64,000 bases of DNA from JBKBKC01 sp046294265 (GCA_046294265.1 JBKBKC010000012.1:62001-126000), one strand, 5' to 3'. Shown: positions 16,767 to 26,286, counted from the stretch's first letter. The notes: generated from the sequence alone by a model not told the origin. Translations and numbers: made by a program.

Positions 16767-17456
16767 ATGCTCACCCTGCACTACGCCCCCGACAATGCCT
16801 CGCTGATCGTCCGTCTCGCGCTGGAGGAAATCGGCGCGCCCTACCGCACGGCGCTTGTGGACCGCGAGACCCGCGCGCAGGACAGCCCCGCCTACCGCGC
16901 GCTGAACCCCGCAGGCCTGATCCCCGTTCTCGAAACCCCCGACGGCCCGATCTTTGAAACCGGCGCGATCCTTCTGTGGCTGGCCGACAGGCATCCCGGC
17001 GCGGGCCTTGGCCCCGATCCGCATCACCCGGCCCGAGCCAGCTTCCTGAAATGGCTGTTCTTCATTGCCAACACCGCGCATCCCGACCTGATGCACATCT
17101 ACTACCCCGATCGCTATGTCGGCGAGGAGGGCCGCGCCTCGCACCGCGCCCGCATGATCGCCCGCATGCACACGCATTTCGGCCTGATCGACACGGCCGC
17201 GCGCACCGAGCCTGCGCTCTTTGCACTCCCGTCGGTGCTGGCGGCCTATGCACTGACGCTGATGCGCTGGTCCGTCCTCTACCCCGAGGATCAGGAGCCC
17301 TGGTGCGACCTTGCCGCCTATCCCGCCCTTTCCGCGCTCGCCGCAGCGCAAGACGCCCGCCCCGCCACACAGCGTGCGGCCGATGCCGAAGGTCTGGGCC
17401 CCGCCCCCTTCGCCGATCCGCAAGACCCCGACCCGCCCGAGGGCAGCGCCACCTGA
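16767..17456 (+). CDS. Glutathione S-transferase
   Basis: A 229-residue cytoplasmic GST. The N-terminal thioredoxin-like domain ends near residue 80 and includes NPAGLIPVLETPDGPIFETGAIL with the cis-Pro and the ETGAI glutathione-binding segment. An all-helical C-terminal domain follows. It would conjugate or reduce substrates with glutathione. The C-terminal 30 residues are Pro/Asp/Ala-rich and likely disordered. It is 10 bases before sdaA on the same strand. Confidence 0.9.
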   Translation: MLTLHYAPDNASLIVRLALEEIGAPYRTALVDRETRAQDSPAYRALNPAGLIPVLETPDGPIFETGAILLWLADRHPGAGLGPDPHHPARASFLKWLFFIANTAHPDLMHIYYPDRYVGEEGRASHRARMIARMHTHFGLIDTAARTEPALFALPSVLAAYALTLMRWSVLYPEDQEPWCDLAAYPALSALAAAQDARPATQRAADAEGLGPAPFADPQDPDPPEGSAT

Positions 17457-17466
17457 GGACCGTTGA

Positions 17467-18846
17467 ATGTTCCTGTCCGTCTTCGACATGTTCAAGGTGG
17501 GCATCGGCCCGTCGTCCAGCCACACGATGGGGCCGATGGTGGCCGCCGCGCGCTTCCTTGACCGGTTGCGCGCCCTGCCCTTTCAGGCCCACGGGTTGCG
17601 CGCCTCGCTCCACGGCTCGCTGGCCTTTACCGGCGTGGGCCACGCCACCGACCGCGCGACGATCCTTGGGCTGGCGGGGTTCGCGCCCGACACCTACGAC
17701 GCCGAGCGCGCCGAGGCCGCCCTCGCCGCCATCCGCGCCAGCCATCGGATCGAGGCCCCCGACTTGCCCCCCCTCGCCTTCGACCCTGACCGTGACCTCG
17801 TGTTCGACTACGGCCCCGCCCTGCCCGGCCATGCCAACGGCCTGATCCTGCGCGCGACCGACGCGCAGGGCGACGTGATCCTGTCGGAAACCTATTATTC
17901 CATCGGCGGCGGCTTTGTGCTGACCGAGGCCGAACTGGCCGAAAGCGGCGGCTCGAAATCCCGCGCCCGCGCCGATGTGCCCTATCCGTTCGAGACGGCG
18001 GAGGAGATGCTGCGCATGGCCCGCGAGAGCGGCCTCAGCATCGCCGCCATGAAGCGCGCCAATGAGCTGCGCTTTCGCAGCGCCGCCGAGATCGACCGCG
18101 GCATCGCCCGGCTGTGGGAGGTGATGACCGCCTGCATCGAGCGCGGCATGGCGACCGACGGCATCCTGCCCGGCGGCCTGAAGGTGCGCCGCCGCGCCAA
18201 GGGCATCCGCGACGCGCTGATCGCCGAACGCGGGCTGAACATGACCGCCCCCCACACGATCAACGACTGGATGAGCCTCTACGCCATGGCGGTGAACGAG
18301 GAGAATGCCGCCGGCGGCCAGGTCGTCACCGCCCCCACCAATGGTGCGGCCGGCGTGGTGCCCGCCGTCATCCGCTACTGGCTGGACCATGTGCCGGGCG
18401 CAAGCCCTCGCCGCATCGGGGATTTCCTGCTGACGGCGGCGGCCATCGGCGGCCTTTGCAAACACAACGCCTCCATCTCCGGCGCCGAATGCGGTTGCCA
18501 GGCCGAGGTGGGATCGGCGGCGGCCATGGCGGCGGCGGGCCTTGCCGCCGTGCTGGGGGGCACGCCCGAACAGGTGGAGAATGCGGCCGAGATCGCGCTG
18601 GAACATCACCTCGGCATGACCTGCGACCCGGTGAAGGGCCTCGTGCAGGTGCCCTGCATCGAACGCAACGGCCTTGGCGCCATCAAGGCCGTCTCCGCCG
18701 CCTCGCTGTCGTTGCGCGGCGACGGCCAGCATCTGGTCAGCCTCGATGCCTGCATCGAGACGATGCGCCAGACGGGGAGCGACATGCACGCGAAATACAA
18801 GGAAACCTCGCTGGGCGGCCTCGCGGTGAACGTGCCGAACTGCTGA
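17467..18846 (+). CDS. sdaA: L-serine ammonia-lyase (iron-sulfur type)
   Basis: A 459-residue single-chain L-serine dehydratase converting serine to pyruvate and ammonia. The N-terminus (FDMFKVGIGPSSSHTMGPM) is the family signature. Cysteines for the 4Fe-4S cluster are visible: Cys331 (LCKHN), Cys342/344 (ECGC) and Cys386 (MTCDP). Length matches single-chain enzymes with fused beta and alpha domains. It follows the GST gene by 10 bases; no functional link is evident. Confidence 0.95.
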   Translation: MFLSVFDMFKVGIGPSSSHTMGPMVAAARFLDRLRALPFQAHGLRASLHGSLAFTGVGHATDRATILGLAGFAPDTYDAERAEAALAAIRASHRIEAPDLPPLAFDPDRDLVFDYGPALPGHANGLILRATDAQGDVILSETYYSIGGGFVLTEAELAESGGSKSRARADVPYPFETAEEMLRMARESGLSIAAMKRANELRFRSAAEIDRGIARLWEVMTACIERGMATDGILPGGLKVRRRAKGIRDALIAERGLNMTAPHTINDWMSLYAMAVNEENAAGGQVVTAPTNGAAGVVPAVIRYWLDHVPGASPRRIGDFLLTAAAIGGLCKHNASISGAECGCQAEVGSAAAMAAAGLAAVLGGTPEQVENAAEIALEHHLGMTCDPVKGLVQVPCIERNGLGAIKAVSAASLSLRGDGQHLVSLDACIETMRQTGSDMHAKYKETSLGGLAVNVPNC

Positions 18847-18852
18847 GGCCGG

Positions 18853-19506
18853 TCACGCCGCCATCGCCTGCCGCCGCCGCACCAGATGCCCCGCCCGCCG
18901 AACGGCACCGAAAAAGGCGAACTCGTCGGCATGGCGCACGTGATCGTCGGCCGGCACCGCATCGCTGGCCACCAGGTCCAGCGGCCCCTGCGGCCCCAGC
19001 CGGGGCGCGCGGTTGCGATGCGGCAGGTTCAGCGGGCAGCCCACACGGCGCCCGATCCAGTCCGTCACCGCATCGGGGAACCGCAGGTCGAACACGTGAT
19101 CCACCTGCGCCGCCTGCCCGTCCCAGGCCGCAAACCGGTCCTGCCGCCCGATCGAGGCCAGACCCGTGGCCCCGTCCGCCAGATAGCCGCGCAGAAAGGC
19201 GTCGAACCCAGGCCAGCGCAGGCCGCGCCTGCCCGCATCCCGCAACAGGTAGCAATACCAGCTCTGCATCCGCCGCAAGGGCTCGCGCACCAGGCACAGC
19301 GTCTGCGGCGCCTGCCCCAGACGCGCCGCCAGCAGACCGGCCAGACAGCGCTGGTAATCGCCGACCCCCAGATGGCGCGGCAGGCGCGGCGGCAGGCCAA
19401 GCGCCCCGGACGCCACCGCATGCGTGCCCAGCGCCCGGCGCAGCGACATCGACGCCGCCTTGGGCATCTCCAGCACCACCAGCCCCGCCTCCGGCAAGAT
19501 CAGCAT
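18853..19506 (-). CDS. Sulfotransferase-like protein
   Basis: About 217 residues. It has a PAPS-binding-like P-loop (MPKAASMSLRRAL, residues about 14-26) and a second motif LVREPLRRMQSWY near 72-84, the classic sulfotransferase 5'- and 3'-phosphosulfate-binding blocks. It would transfer sulfate from PAPS to a sugar or other acceptor; the acceptor is unknown. The start at MLILPE is chosen because it puts the P-loop near the N-terminus, as in the family; the frame extends 25 residues further. It is convergent with sdaA (6 bases between stops). Confidence 0.72.
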   Translation of the reverse strand: MLILPEAGLVVLEMPKAASMSLRRALGTHAVASGALGLPPRLPRHLGVGDYQRCLAGLLAARLGQAPQTLCLVREPLRRMQSWYCYLLRDAGRRGLRWPGFDAFLRGYLADGATGLASIGRQDRFAAWDGQAAQVDHVFDLRFPDAVTDWIGRRVGCPLNLPHRNRAPRLGPQGPLDLVASDAVPADDHVRHADEFAFFGAVRRAGHLVRRRQAMAA

Positions 19507-19622
19507 GTCCGCCCCCGCAGCGCCCCTCAATGCGCAGGACAGGGTGCCACGGAACCCTTGACGCATCCTTTCGCCCCGCACGGCCTTTACCTGCGCACCC
19601 TTCAGGGTCTTTACTCCCGACC

Positions 19623-20537
19623 ATGCCCGCCGCAGCCACGCCCCATGCCCCCGACCGCATCCTGACCGGGGTGGGCCTGATGCTGGCCTTCTGCTTCCTC
19701 GCCCCGCTCCTCGATGTCTCGGCCAAGCTCGCCTCGCCCGACATCCCCACCGGCCAGATCGTGGCCGCGCGCTTCGTGGTGCAGGGCGCGCTGATGCTGC
19801 CGGTGATGGCGGCGATGGGGCTCACCTGGCGGCTTCCGCGCCGCCTCTGGGGCCTTGTGACACTGCGCGCGGCGCTCCTGATCCTGTCGACCTACTGCTT
19901 CGTTGCGGCCATCGCGGTGATGCCGGTGGCGGATGCGCTGGCCATCGCCTTTGTCGAACCCTTCGTGCTTCTGATCCTTGGCTACCTCCTCTTTGGCGAC
20001 AAGGTCGGCCCCCGCCGCATCGCCGCCTGCGCCCTGGGGTTCGGCGGCGCGCTCCTGGTGATCCAGCCCTCGCTCGCAGCCTTCGGCCTCGTGGCGCTCT
20101 ACCCCCTCGGCACCGCCTTCGCCTTTGCCTTCTACATGCTCGTCACCCGGTCCATGCGCGCGATGCACCCGGTCACGATGCAGGCGCAAACTTCGCTCGC
20201 AGGAACCGCCCTCTGCCTGCCGATCCTCGCGATGGCCTCGGTCTGGCATATCCCCACGATCTCGCCCGTCATGCCGCAGGGCCTCGCCTGGCTCTGGCTG
20301 GCGGGTGTCGGGTTCTGGGCCGCCCTCAGCCACCTGTGCATGACCTACGCGCTGCGCTATGCGCCCTCGGCCACCCTCGCCCCGCTCCACTACCTCGAGA
20401 TCGTGGCCGCCGTGGCCCTCGGCTACTGGATCTTCGGCGACTTTCCCAACCCGCTCACCTGGGCGGGCATCGCCGTCATCATGGCCTCGGGCCTCTACAT
20501 CGTGCACCGCGAGCGGCTGGCCGCCCACCGCACCTGA
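19623..20537 (+). CDS. EamA family (DMT) transporter
   Basis: A 304-residue inner-membrane protein with about ten hydrophobic segments in two EamA repeats (residues about 15-145 and 160-295). It is a drug/metabolite transporter superfamily member; the substrate is unknown. The start ATG gives a short cytoplasmic N-terminus. The upstream open frame only shadows sdaA and the sulfotransferase-like gene. A hairpin and a dispersed motif lie after the stop. Confidence 0.88.
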   Translation: MPAAATPHAPDRILTGVGLMLAFCFLAPLLDVSAKLASPDIPTGQIVAARFVVQGALMLPVMAAMGLTWRLPRRLWGLVTLRAALLILSTYCFVAAIAVMPVADALAIAFVEPFVLLILGYLLFGDKVGPRRIAACALGFGGALLVIQPSLAAFGLVALYPLGTAFAFAFYMLVTRSMRAMHPVTMQAQTSLAGTALCLPILAMASVWHIPTISPVMPQGLAWLWLAGVGFWAALSHLCMTYALRYAPSATLAPLHYLEIVAAVALGYWIFGDFPNPLTWAGIAVIMASGLYIVHRERLAAHRT

Positions 20538-20545
20538 CCCCGCCC

Positions 20546-20606
20546 CTTTCATCTTGGCCCAAATATCCCGCGGGGAGCGCGAGGGGTGCGACACCCCTCG
20601 CTCCCG
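20546..20606 (-). repeat. Dispersed intergenic motif (copy d) next to a long hairpin
   Basis: Minus strand GCGGGATATTTGGGCCAAGA at 20546-20571. Beside it, CGAGGGGTG and CACCCCTCG arms, extended by GGGAG/CTCCC, form a hairpin at 20573-20606. Both lie between convergent genes. Confidence 0.6.
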
Positions 20607-20628
20607 CAGCCGCCACCCGCGCAGCCCC

Positions 20629-21297
20629 TCAGCCCGTCAGCGCCGCCAGCGCCGCATCCAGCCGCCCCCGCGGCAGGATCACCAGCATCCCCGGCGCCGC
20701 GAACTCCAGCACCACAGGGCCCGACACCACCCGGTTCGACGTGCCGATCCGCCCCGCCGGCGCAAAGCCGATCCCGTCGATGGGCCATTCGAGGCCCCGG
20801 CTCACCCCCCGCACCGGCGCCATCGGCCACAGCGACAGCCGGTCCCCCGCCCGCAAGGCCAGCGCCAGCCGCGCAGGGGCCGCGAACACCACATCCTGCC
20901 GCGACAGCGCCACGCAAGGCGGCCCCCCCGCCGCCGCCCGCGCGGCCAGCACCGTCATCGCGGCCAGCGCATGGTCCATCCGCCCGCCCAGCACCCCCAG
21001 CGCCAGCACGAAGGGGGCGGCGATCCCCCGCAAGGCCTTGTCGAAATCGGTGGTCTCCTGCTCGGCGATCGGATGCAGGGCGGCTGCGGGCAAGGCTTCG
21101 CGCGCGTCCCCGATGCTGTCGAAATCGCCGATCACCGCCACGGGGCGCTGCCCCAGCGCCAGCGCCCGGTCCGCGCCGCCATCCGCCGCCACCAGCACCG
21201 GCGCCCGCACCAGCGCCGCCGCGAGATCCCGCGCCGCCACCGGACCGCCCGCAATCAGCGTAACCCCGCCGCGGGATTCGACAATCGGTCGATTCAT
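20629..21297 (-). CDS. Thiamine pyrophosphokinase
   Basis: A 222-residue enzyme that pyrophosphorylates thiamine with ATP to the active coenzyme. Motifs: VLVAADGGADRAL near residues 32-44, VAVIGDFDSI near 53-62, and TTDFDKAL near 82-89, all typical of TPK. The C-terminal beta domain has GTSNRVVSG near 185, the thiamine-binding GTSN. The start at MNRPIV is preferred over an upstream ATG 60 bases away because homologues begin just before GGVTLIAGG. I looked for a TPP riboswitch upstream and saw none. Confidence 0.88.
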   Translation of the reverse strand: MNRPIVESRGGVTLIAGGPVAARDLAAALVRAPVLVAADGGADRALALGQRPVAVIGDFDSIGDAREALPAAALHPIAEQETTDFDKALRGIAAPFVLALGVLGGRMDHALAAMTVLAARAAAGGPPCVALSRQDVVFAAPARLALALRAGDRLSLWPMAPVRGVSRGLEWPIDGIGFAPAGRIGTSNRVVSGPVVLEFAAPGMLVILPRGRLDAALAALTG

Positions 21298-21358
21298 GCC
21301 GATACTGTTCCCGATTAAGGCACCGATAGGGATGCGGGGCCACAAACAATCCTTCAAA

Positions 21359-21400
21359 TGACCCCGTTCTGTCCATGGAATTGAACATCAACCGGGGTCA
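21359..21400. promoter_or_regulatory. Inverted repeat between divergent genes
   Basis: TGACCCCG (21359-21366) and CGGGGTCA (21393-21400), perfect 8-bp arms 26 bases apart, in the 139-base gap between the thiamine pyrophosphokinase gene and the large repeat protein. It could be an operator. Confidence 0.4.
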
Positions 21401-21436
21401 AGTGGTGACGTCGAGAAGAACAGAGGTGTGCCTGCA

Positions 21437-24055
21437 ATGGTCGGTGCCAGCAAGATCCTGACGGTGTCCTACGGGACCTTCTCCTGCACGCTGGAGGGGT
21501 TCGACGATCCTTTCGACACGATGAAGGCCATCGCCGAGTATTTCCGCGACCTCGCCGCCCAAGACCGCTATTTCGGGGCCGAGCCGCCCCAGCCCGATGC
21601 CGCGATGCTGCACCGGCTGGCCGAACGCGAACTCCACCGCCGCGTCGATGCCAAGGTGCAGGACAACGGCGTGATCCTGCGCGCCTCGCCTGCGCCTGCC
21701 GTGGCGACCCACGCTGTGGCGGGGCCTGCGCTGGCTGCTGCTGCTGGCGTGGTCCCGGTCGGCCACGCCGCCACGGCCCGGATCAGCGAGCAGATTGACG
21801 ATCTGGGCGAGGACATGCCCGCCCCCGTCACGGTCGCGGCAGGGCTGCCGCGCCTGTCCGATGCCTCCGACAGCCTGTCCGGCAGCGTCGCTGAAAAACT
21901 GCGCCGCCTGCGCGCAGGCACCCAGCCCACGGTAGCCCCCCCCAAAAACGCCCCCCGCGAAAGCGCGGAACTGACCGGGGCGCCGATCGCCAAAGACGCA
22001 TCTGTTGCGCTTGCGGCAGAAGACCCGGCCACCAGCCTCGCGGCTCCGGTGGCAGCGGCGGCCCCCGCGGGGGACATGGCGGCCGAACCGTTGCCTGCCC
22101 CTGACGCACCGGCCGCCGATCTGGCACCCGAGGCTGTCGCCGACGACCCGGCCTCCACCCTTCACGCGGCGGTCGCCTTGGAGGGGCCCGATGCGGCCAC
22201 CCCCGAGGTGGAGCCTGGCGAGGACATGGCCGCCGACGCGGCGCCCGGGTCCGACATGCCGTCACCCGTCGAACCCGTGACAGGGCCGGACACTGCCGAG
22301 GCAGATGCCGAGGCAGATGGCGTGCCCATGGACACCGCACGGCTGCGCCCTGACGAAGCCTCCTTCGCCGACGACAAGGCGTCCGCCATCGCCGCGGCCT
22401 TTGCCGCCGATTTTGGCGCGGACGAGGACGAGGACATGGCCGGAGCCACACCCGAAACGCGCCTCGCCGCAAACCTCCCTGCCGCAGAGACCCCCCTGCA
22501 GACCGCCACGGAAATTGCCGAGGATGCACCGGTCGCCGATGCCCCAGCCGCGCATGACCTGACAGCACGCGACCACGATGACAACGCCGCCCCGTCGTCC
22601 CGTTCCACCGACCTCCCCGCCGAGGCCACCGCCTCCGACGAGGACGACGCCCTGATCGCCGACCTCGCCGCGGACCTGCCCGCCGAAAACGCCACGCCCG
22701 AACCCGCCGAGGCCACCGCCTCCGACGAGGACGACGCCCTGATCGCCGACCTCGCCGCGGACCTGCCCGCCGAAAAAGCCACGCCCGAACCCGCCGAGGC
22801 CACCGCCTCCGACGAGGACGACGCCCTGATCGCCGCCCTCGCCGCGGGCCTGCCCGCCGAAAAAGCCACGCCCGAACCCGCCGAGGCCACCGCCTCCGAC
22901 GAGGACGACGCCCTGATCGCCGCCCTCGCTGCGGACCTGCCCGCCGAAAAAGCCACGCCCGAACCCGCCACGCCGCCCAGCACGCCCATCGACGCGCATA
23001 CGGATCAGGCACAGGCGGACGCCATCGCGCCGCCCCCGACCGCCGAACCGGCCCCGGCACCCGTCACCGACCGCATCCAGCGTGCCCGTGCCCGGGTCAT
23101 CAAGATCCGCCGGATCGAGCCCGCCCCCTCGATCCTGTCACCGGAGGCCGAGGCCGAACTCGCGCGCGAGCTGGAAGACCTGCGCGGACGCGCGGTCGAT
23201 CACGTCACCGCGCCGCTCCCGGCCACGCAGCGCCGCGATGCCCATGCCGGCCTGCCCGACGCGCCCGAGGATACGTCGGTCAAACGCCTGCTCGATGCCG
23301 CGAATTCGCAGATGGAAGAACCCGAAAGCCGCCGCCGACTGTCGGCCATCGCGCATCTGAAGGCCGCCGTGGCCGCCACCTTCGCCGACCGCGAGGCCGG
23401 AAACAGCCCCATGCCGCAGGCCGACGAAACGCGCCTGACCGCCTATCGCAGCGATCTGGAACAGGTGGTGCGCCCGCGCCGCCCGGTGTCGGGCACGTCA
23501 AGCGCCCCCCCCCCCGCCCCCCCCGCGCGCCCGGCGCCGCTGGTGCTCGTGTCGGCCCAGCGGATCGACCGCCCGCACCCCCCCGCAGGCCCGGTGCAGC
23601 CCGTGCGGCCGCGCCGCGTGGCCGCCCTGACGCTGGCCCCGGAGCCCGCCGAACGGATCCCCGGCCCCGACCAGACCGGCGGCACCGCACGGATGGCAGC
23701 ATTGATCGCGCACGATGGGGATGACGAGGCGGATGACGACACCGGCAACATCTTCGCCAATACGGCCGATTTCGCCGATTTCGCCGAACGCATGGGCGCG
23801 CAGGCCCTGCCTGACCTGCTGGAGACCGCAGCGGTCTATGCCGCGCTTGTCGAAGGCCGCGACAGTGTGACCCGCCCGCAGTTGATCCGCCGGGTCATCG
23901 CCGCCAAGGGTGGCGACGAACTGACGCGCGAGGATATGCTGCGCAGCTTTGGCCGACTCCTGCGGGACGGGCGCATCGAAAAGGTGCGGCGCGGACAGTT
24001 CGGACTGCGCGAAGGGTCGCGCGCGCTGGCCGAGGGTCGTCGCCTTCTGGAGTGA
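21437..24055 (+). CDS. Large disordered protein with conserved ends and four 29-residue repeats
   Basis: About 872 residues, no signal peptide. Residues 1-75 are a folded, conserved-looking domain (KILTVSYGTFSCTLEGFDDP, then YFRDLAAQDRYFGA). The middle (about 80-700) is Ala/Pro/Glu/Asp-rich and disordered. It includes four tandem acidic units starting EATASDEDDALI, then basic patches such as RARARVIKIRRIEP. The C-terminal 110 residues look like a winged-helix fold (VTRPQLIRRVIAAKGGDELT, then GRIEKVRRGQFGL). Start ATG has AGAGGTG at 8 bases. I know similar proteins in Rhodobacterales only as hypothetical. The layout suggests a cytoplasmic scaffold or nucleic-acid-associated protein; this is inference. 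Confidence 0.8.
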   Translation: MVGASKILTVSYGTFSCTLEGFDDPFDTMKAIAEYFRDLAAQDRYFGAEPPQPDAAMLHRLAERELHRRVDAKVQDNGVILRASPAPAVATHAVAGPALAAAAGVVPVGHAATARISEQIDDLGEDMPAPVTVAAGLPRLSDASDSLSGSVAEKLRRLRAGTQPTVAPPKNAPRESAELTGAPIAKDASVALAAEDPATSLAAPVAAAAPAGDMAAEPLPAPDAPAADLAPEAVADDPASTLHAAVALEGPDAATPEVEPGEDMAADAAPGSDMPSPVEPVTGPDTAEADAEADGVPMDTARLRPDEASFADDKASAIAAAFAADFGADEDEDMAGATPETRLAANLPAAETPLQTATEIAEDAPVADAPAAHDLTARDHDDNAAPSSRSTDLPAEATASDEDDALIADLAADLPAENATPEPAEATASDEDDALIADLAADLPAEKATPEPAEATASDEDDALIAALAAGLPAEKATPEPAEATASDEDDALIAALAADLPAEKATPEPATPPSTPIDAHTDQAQADAIAPPPTAEPAPAPVTDRIQRARARVIKIRRIEPAPSILSPEAEAELARELEDLRGRAVDHVTAPLPATQRRDAHAGLPDAPEDTSVKRLLDAANSQMEEPESRRRLSAIAHLKAAVAATFADREAGNSPMPQADETRLTAYRSDLEQVVRPRRPVSGTSSAPPPAPPARPAPLVLVSAQRIDRPHPPAGPVQPVRPRRVAALTLAPEPAERIPGPDQTGGTARMAALIAHDGDDEADDDTGNIFANTADFADFAERMGAQALPDLLETAAVYAALVEGRDSVTRPQLIRRVIAAKGGDELTREDMLRSFGRLLRDGRIEKVRRGQFGLREGSRALAEGRRLLE
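22622..22969 (+). repeat. Four tandem 87-bp in-frame repeats
   Basis: Units begin at 22622, 22709, 22796 and 22883, each 87 bases (29 codons) and nearly identical at the DNA level, including third positions. That indicates recent duplication. Each encodes an acidic stretch SDEDDALIA followed by a Leu/Ala-rich helix and a Pro/Glu linker. Confidence 0.95.
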
Positions 24056-24133
24056 CAGGGCTGGAATGACCGGGGGCGGCAGCGCGCCCGTCGCGGCGCC
24101 AGTGACGCGCCGCCCAATGACACCCCCTGTCAC

Positions 24134-24418
24134 CTAGTCCCTGCGGTGCCCCTGACCGGGCGCCGTTTCTGTCTGCGCCGCATGCTTTGCCCCTGACAGG
24201 TCAGCCGCGTCCGGGTCGGGTTGCCCGACCCCCAGAAACACAAACCGGAACGGAACCATCCACAGGAAGCCCAGCACGACATAGACCAGGAATTCCACCC
24301 AGAGCGGCGGACGGTCCAGCCAGTTCACCAGACTGACCGCCGCCACGATATACAGCGGCAGACCGACCAGCAGAACCACCAGCGACCAGCGCTTGCGCGC
24401 GCGATAGGATAGCGCCAT
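24134..24418 (-). CDS. DUF2842 small membrane protein
   Basis: About 94 residues with two hydrophobic helices (about 12-33 and 41-62, VVLLVGLPLYIVAAVSL and VEFLVYVVLGFLWMVPF) in the DUF2842 pattern. The C-terminal tail of 30 residues is polar and variable. The start at MALSYRARKRW is chosen as the family start; the frame runs 21 codons further up. It is 52 bases downstream of purA on the same strand. Function unknown. Confidence 0.78.
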   Translation of the reverse strand: MALSYRARKRWSLVVLLVGLPLYIVAAVSLVNWLDRPPLWVEFLVYVVLGFLWMVPFRFVFLGVGQPDPDAADLSGAKHAAQTETAPGQGHRRD

Positions 24419-24470
24419 GCGCCCCGTCTCCCCATTTCCCGCCGCCCCCGGCGCCGCCCGGGCGTCCGGG

Positions 24471-25763
24471 TCAGTCGGCAAAGGGATCGGTCACCAGGAT
24501 CGTGTCATCCCGCTCCGGCGAGGTTGAAAGTAGCGCCACGGGGCACTGGATCAACTCCTCGATCCGGCGCACGTATTTCACCGCAGCCCCCGGCAGGTCG
24601 GCCCAGGACCGCGCCCCGGCGGTGGACTGGCTCCACCCCTCCAGCTCTTCATACACAGGGGTCACGCGGGCCTGCAGGTTCGCCGCCGTCGGCAGGTAAT
24701 CCAGCCGCTCACCGTCCAGCATGTAGCCGGTGCAGATGCGCAGAACGTCGAACCCGTCCAGCACGTCCAGTTTCGTCAGCGCGATGCCCGACACGCCGCT
24801 GGTGGCGCAGGTCTGGCGCACCAGCACCGCATCGAACCAGCCGCAGCGCCGCTTGCGGCCCGTGACGGTGCCGAACTCATGCCCCCGCTCGCCCAGCCGG
24901 TCGCCATCGGCGTCGAACAGCTCGGTCGGAAACGGCCCCTCGCCCACGCGGGTGGTATAGGCCTTCACGATCCCCAGCACGAAATCCACCGCCGTGGGCC
25001 CAAGGCCGGTGCCTGTGGCGGCCATGCCCGCCAGCGTATTGGAACTGGTGACATAGGGATAGGTGCCGAAATCCACGTCCAGCAGCGACCCCTGCGCCCC
25101 TTCGAAGAGGATGCGCTTGCCCGCCCGCCGCGCCTCGTGCAGCACCTTCCACACGGGTTTCGCAAAGGGCAGCACCCGGGGCGCCACCTCCATCAGCGCG
25201 GCCTTCAGACCCGCCGCGTCCACCGGACCGAGGCCCAGCCCAGCCCGCAGCGCGTTGTGATGCGTGAGCAGGCGACCGATCCGCAACTCCAGCGTCGCCT
25301 CGTCGGCAAGGTCGGCCACCCGCACCGCGCGCCGCCCCACCTTGTCCTCGTAGGCGGGGCCGATCCCGCGCCCGGTTGTGCCGATCTTGGCCAGCGCGCT
25401 CTGCCCCTCGCGCGCCCGGTCCAGCTCGCCATGGATGGGCAGGATCAGCGGCGTGTTCTCGGCGATCATCAGCGTCTCGGGCGTAGCGACCACGCCCTGC
25501 GCCGCCAGCCGCTCGATCTCGGCCAGGAATGCCCAAGGGTCCAGCACCACGCCATTGCCGATCACGCTCAGCTTGCCGCCGCGCACGATCCCGCTCGGCA
25601 AGAGCGACAGCTTGTAGACCACCCCGTCGATCACCAGCGTATGGCCCGCATTGTGCCCGCCCTGGAACCGCGCCACGATGTCGGCCCGCTCGGACAGCCA
25701 ATCGACGATCTTGCCCTTCCCCTCGTCACCCCACTGCGCGCCCACGACAACGACATTGGCCAT
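24471..25763 (-). CDS. purA: Adenylosuccinate synthase
   Basis: A 430-residue enzyme, full length, converting IMP, aspartate and GTP to adenylosuccinate in purine synthesis. Motifs: QWGDEGKGK at residues 9-17 with catalytic Asp13, GGHNAGHT near 37-44 with catalytic His, GTTGRGIGPAYEDK near 128-141, and the C-terminal TKLDVLD GTP-base motif. The start ATG gives the standard MANVVVVGAQWG terminus. DUF2842 follows downstream. Confidence 0.97.
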   Translation of the reverse strand: MANVVVVGAQWGDEGKGKIVDWLSERADIVARFQGGHNAGHTLVIDGVVYKLSLLPSGIVRGGKLSVIGNGVVLDPWAFLAEIERLAAQGVVATPETLMIAENTPLILPIHGELDRAREGQSALAKIGTTGRGIGPAYEDKVGRRAVRVADLADEATLELRIGRLLTHHNALRAGLGLGPVDAAGLKAALMEVAPRVLPFAKPVWKVLHEARRAGKRILFEGAQGSLLDVDFGTYPYVTSSNTLAGMAATGTGLGPTAVDFVLGIVKAYTTRVGEGPFPTELFDADGDRLGERGHEFGTVTGRKRRCGWFDAVLVRQTCATSGVSGIALTKLDVLDGFDVLRICTGYMLDGERLDYLPTAANLQARVTPVYEELEGWSQSTAGARSWADLPGAAVKYVRRIEELIQCPVALLSTSPERDDTILVTDPFAD

Positions 25764-25920
25764 GGCTGATCCTTCCGCTCGACAAACCCCGCCTCGTATA
25801 GCGGGGTCGGGCTGGTGACGGAACAGGCAATCACCGCCCCGGCCGCAATCCCCATCGCCACTTGCCCCGCCCCGCGGTTGCCCCTATCTAGATGCCAGCC
25901 AAAGGGAACCCGCGCGCGCC

Positions 25921-26286
25921 ATGGAAAACGTCGTCCTCATCGTCCACCTGATCCTCGCGCTCTGCCTGATCGGCGTGGTCCTGCTGCAACGCTCCGAAGG
26001 CGGCGGCCTGGGGATCGGCGGCGGTGGTGGCGGGGCGATGGCCGGGCGCACGCCCACGACCGCGCTTGCGAAACTGACCTGGGCCTTTGCGATCGCCTTC
26101 ATCATCACCTCGCTGACGCTGACGATCTTTGCCGCCCAGAACGCAACGGGCACCTCGGTGGTGGACCAGTTCGGCGGCACCGCCCCGGTGCGCGCGCCCG
26201 CCACCCCGGTGGCCCCGCTGGGCACGGACCTTCTGCCCCCTGCACCCGCGAACGCGCCCCTGACGCCGCCCCGCGCGGATAACTGA
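25921..26286 (+). CDS. secG: Protein translocase subunit SecG
   Basis: A 121-residue protein with two membrane helices (about 1-20 and 50-72) and the linking Gly-rich loop LLQRSEGGGLGIGGGGGGAM typical of SecG. The C-terminal 45 residues are Pro/Ala/Thr-rich. It is part of the SecYEG channel. A TATCTA box lies about 30 bases before the ATG. The gene precedes pyrG, a common order in alphaproteobacteria. Confidence 0.94.
   Translation: MENVVLIVHLILALCLIGVVLLQRSEGGGLGIGGGGGGAMAGRTPTTALAKLTWAFAIAFIITSLTLTIFAAQNATGTSVVDQFGGTAPVRAPATPVAPLGTDLLPPAPANAPLTPPRADN

Noticed and set aside
21298..21436. TPP riboswitch upstream of thiamine pyrophosphokinase
   Set aside because: No CUGAGA core or matching stems on the minus strand.
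22622..22969. Tandem repeats as a possible CRISPR array
   Set aside because: The units are 87 bases with no spacers and lie in frame within a long coding sequence.
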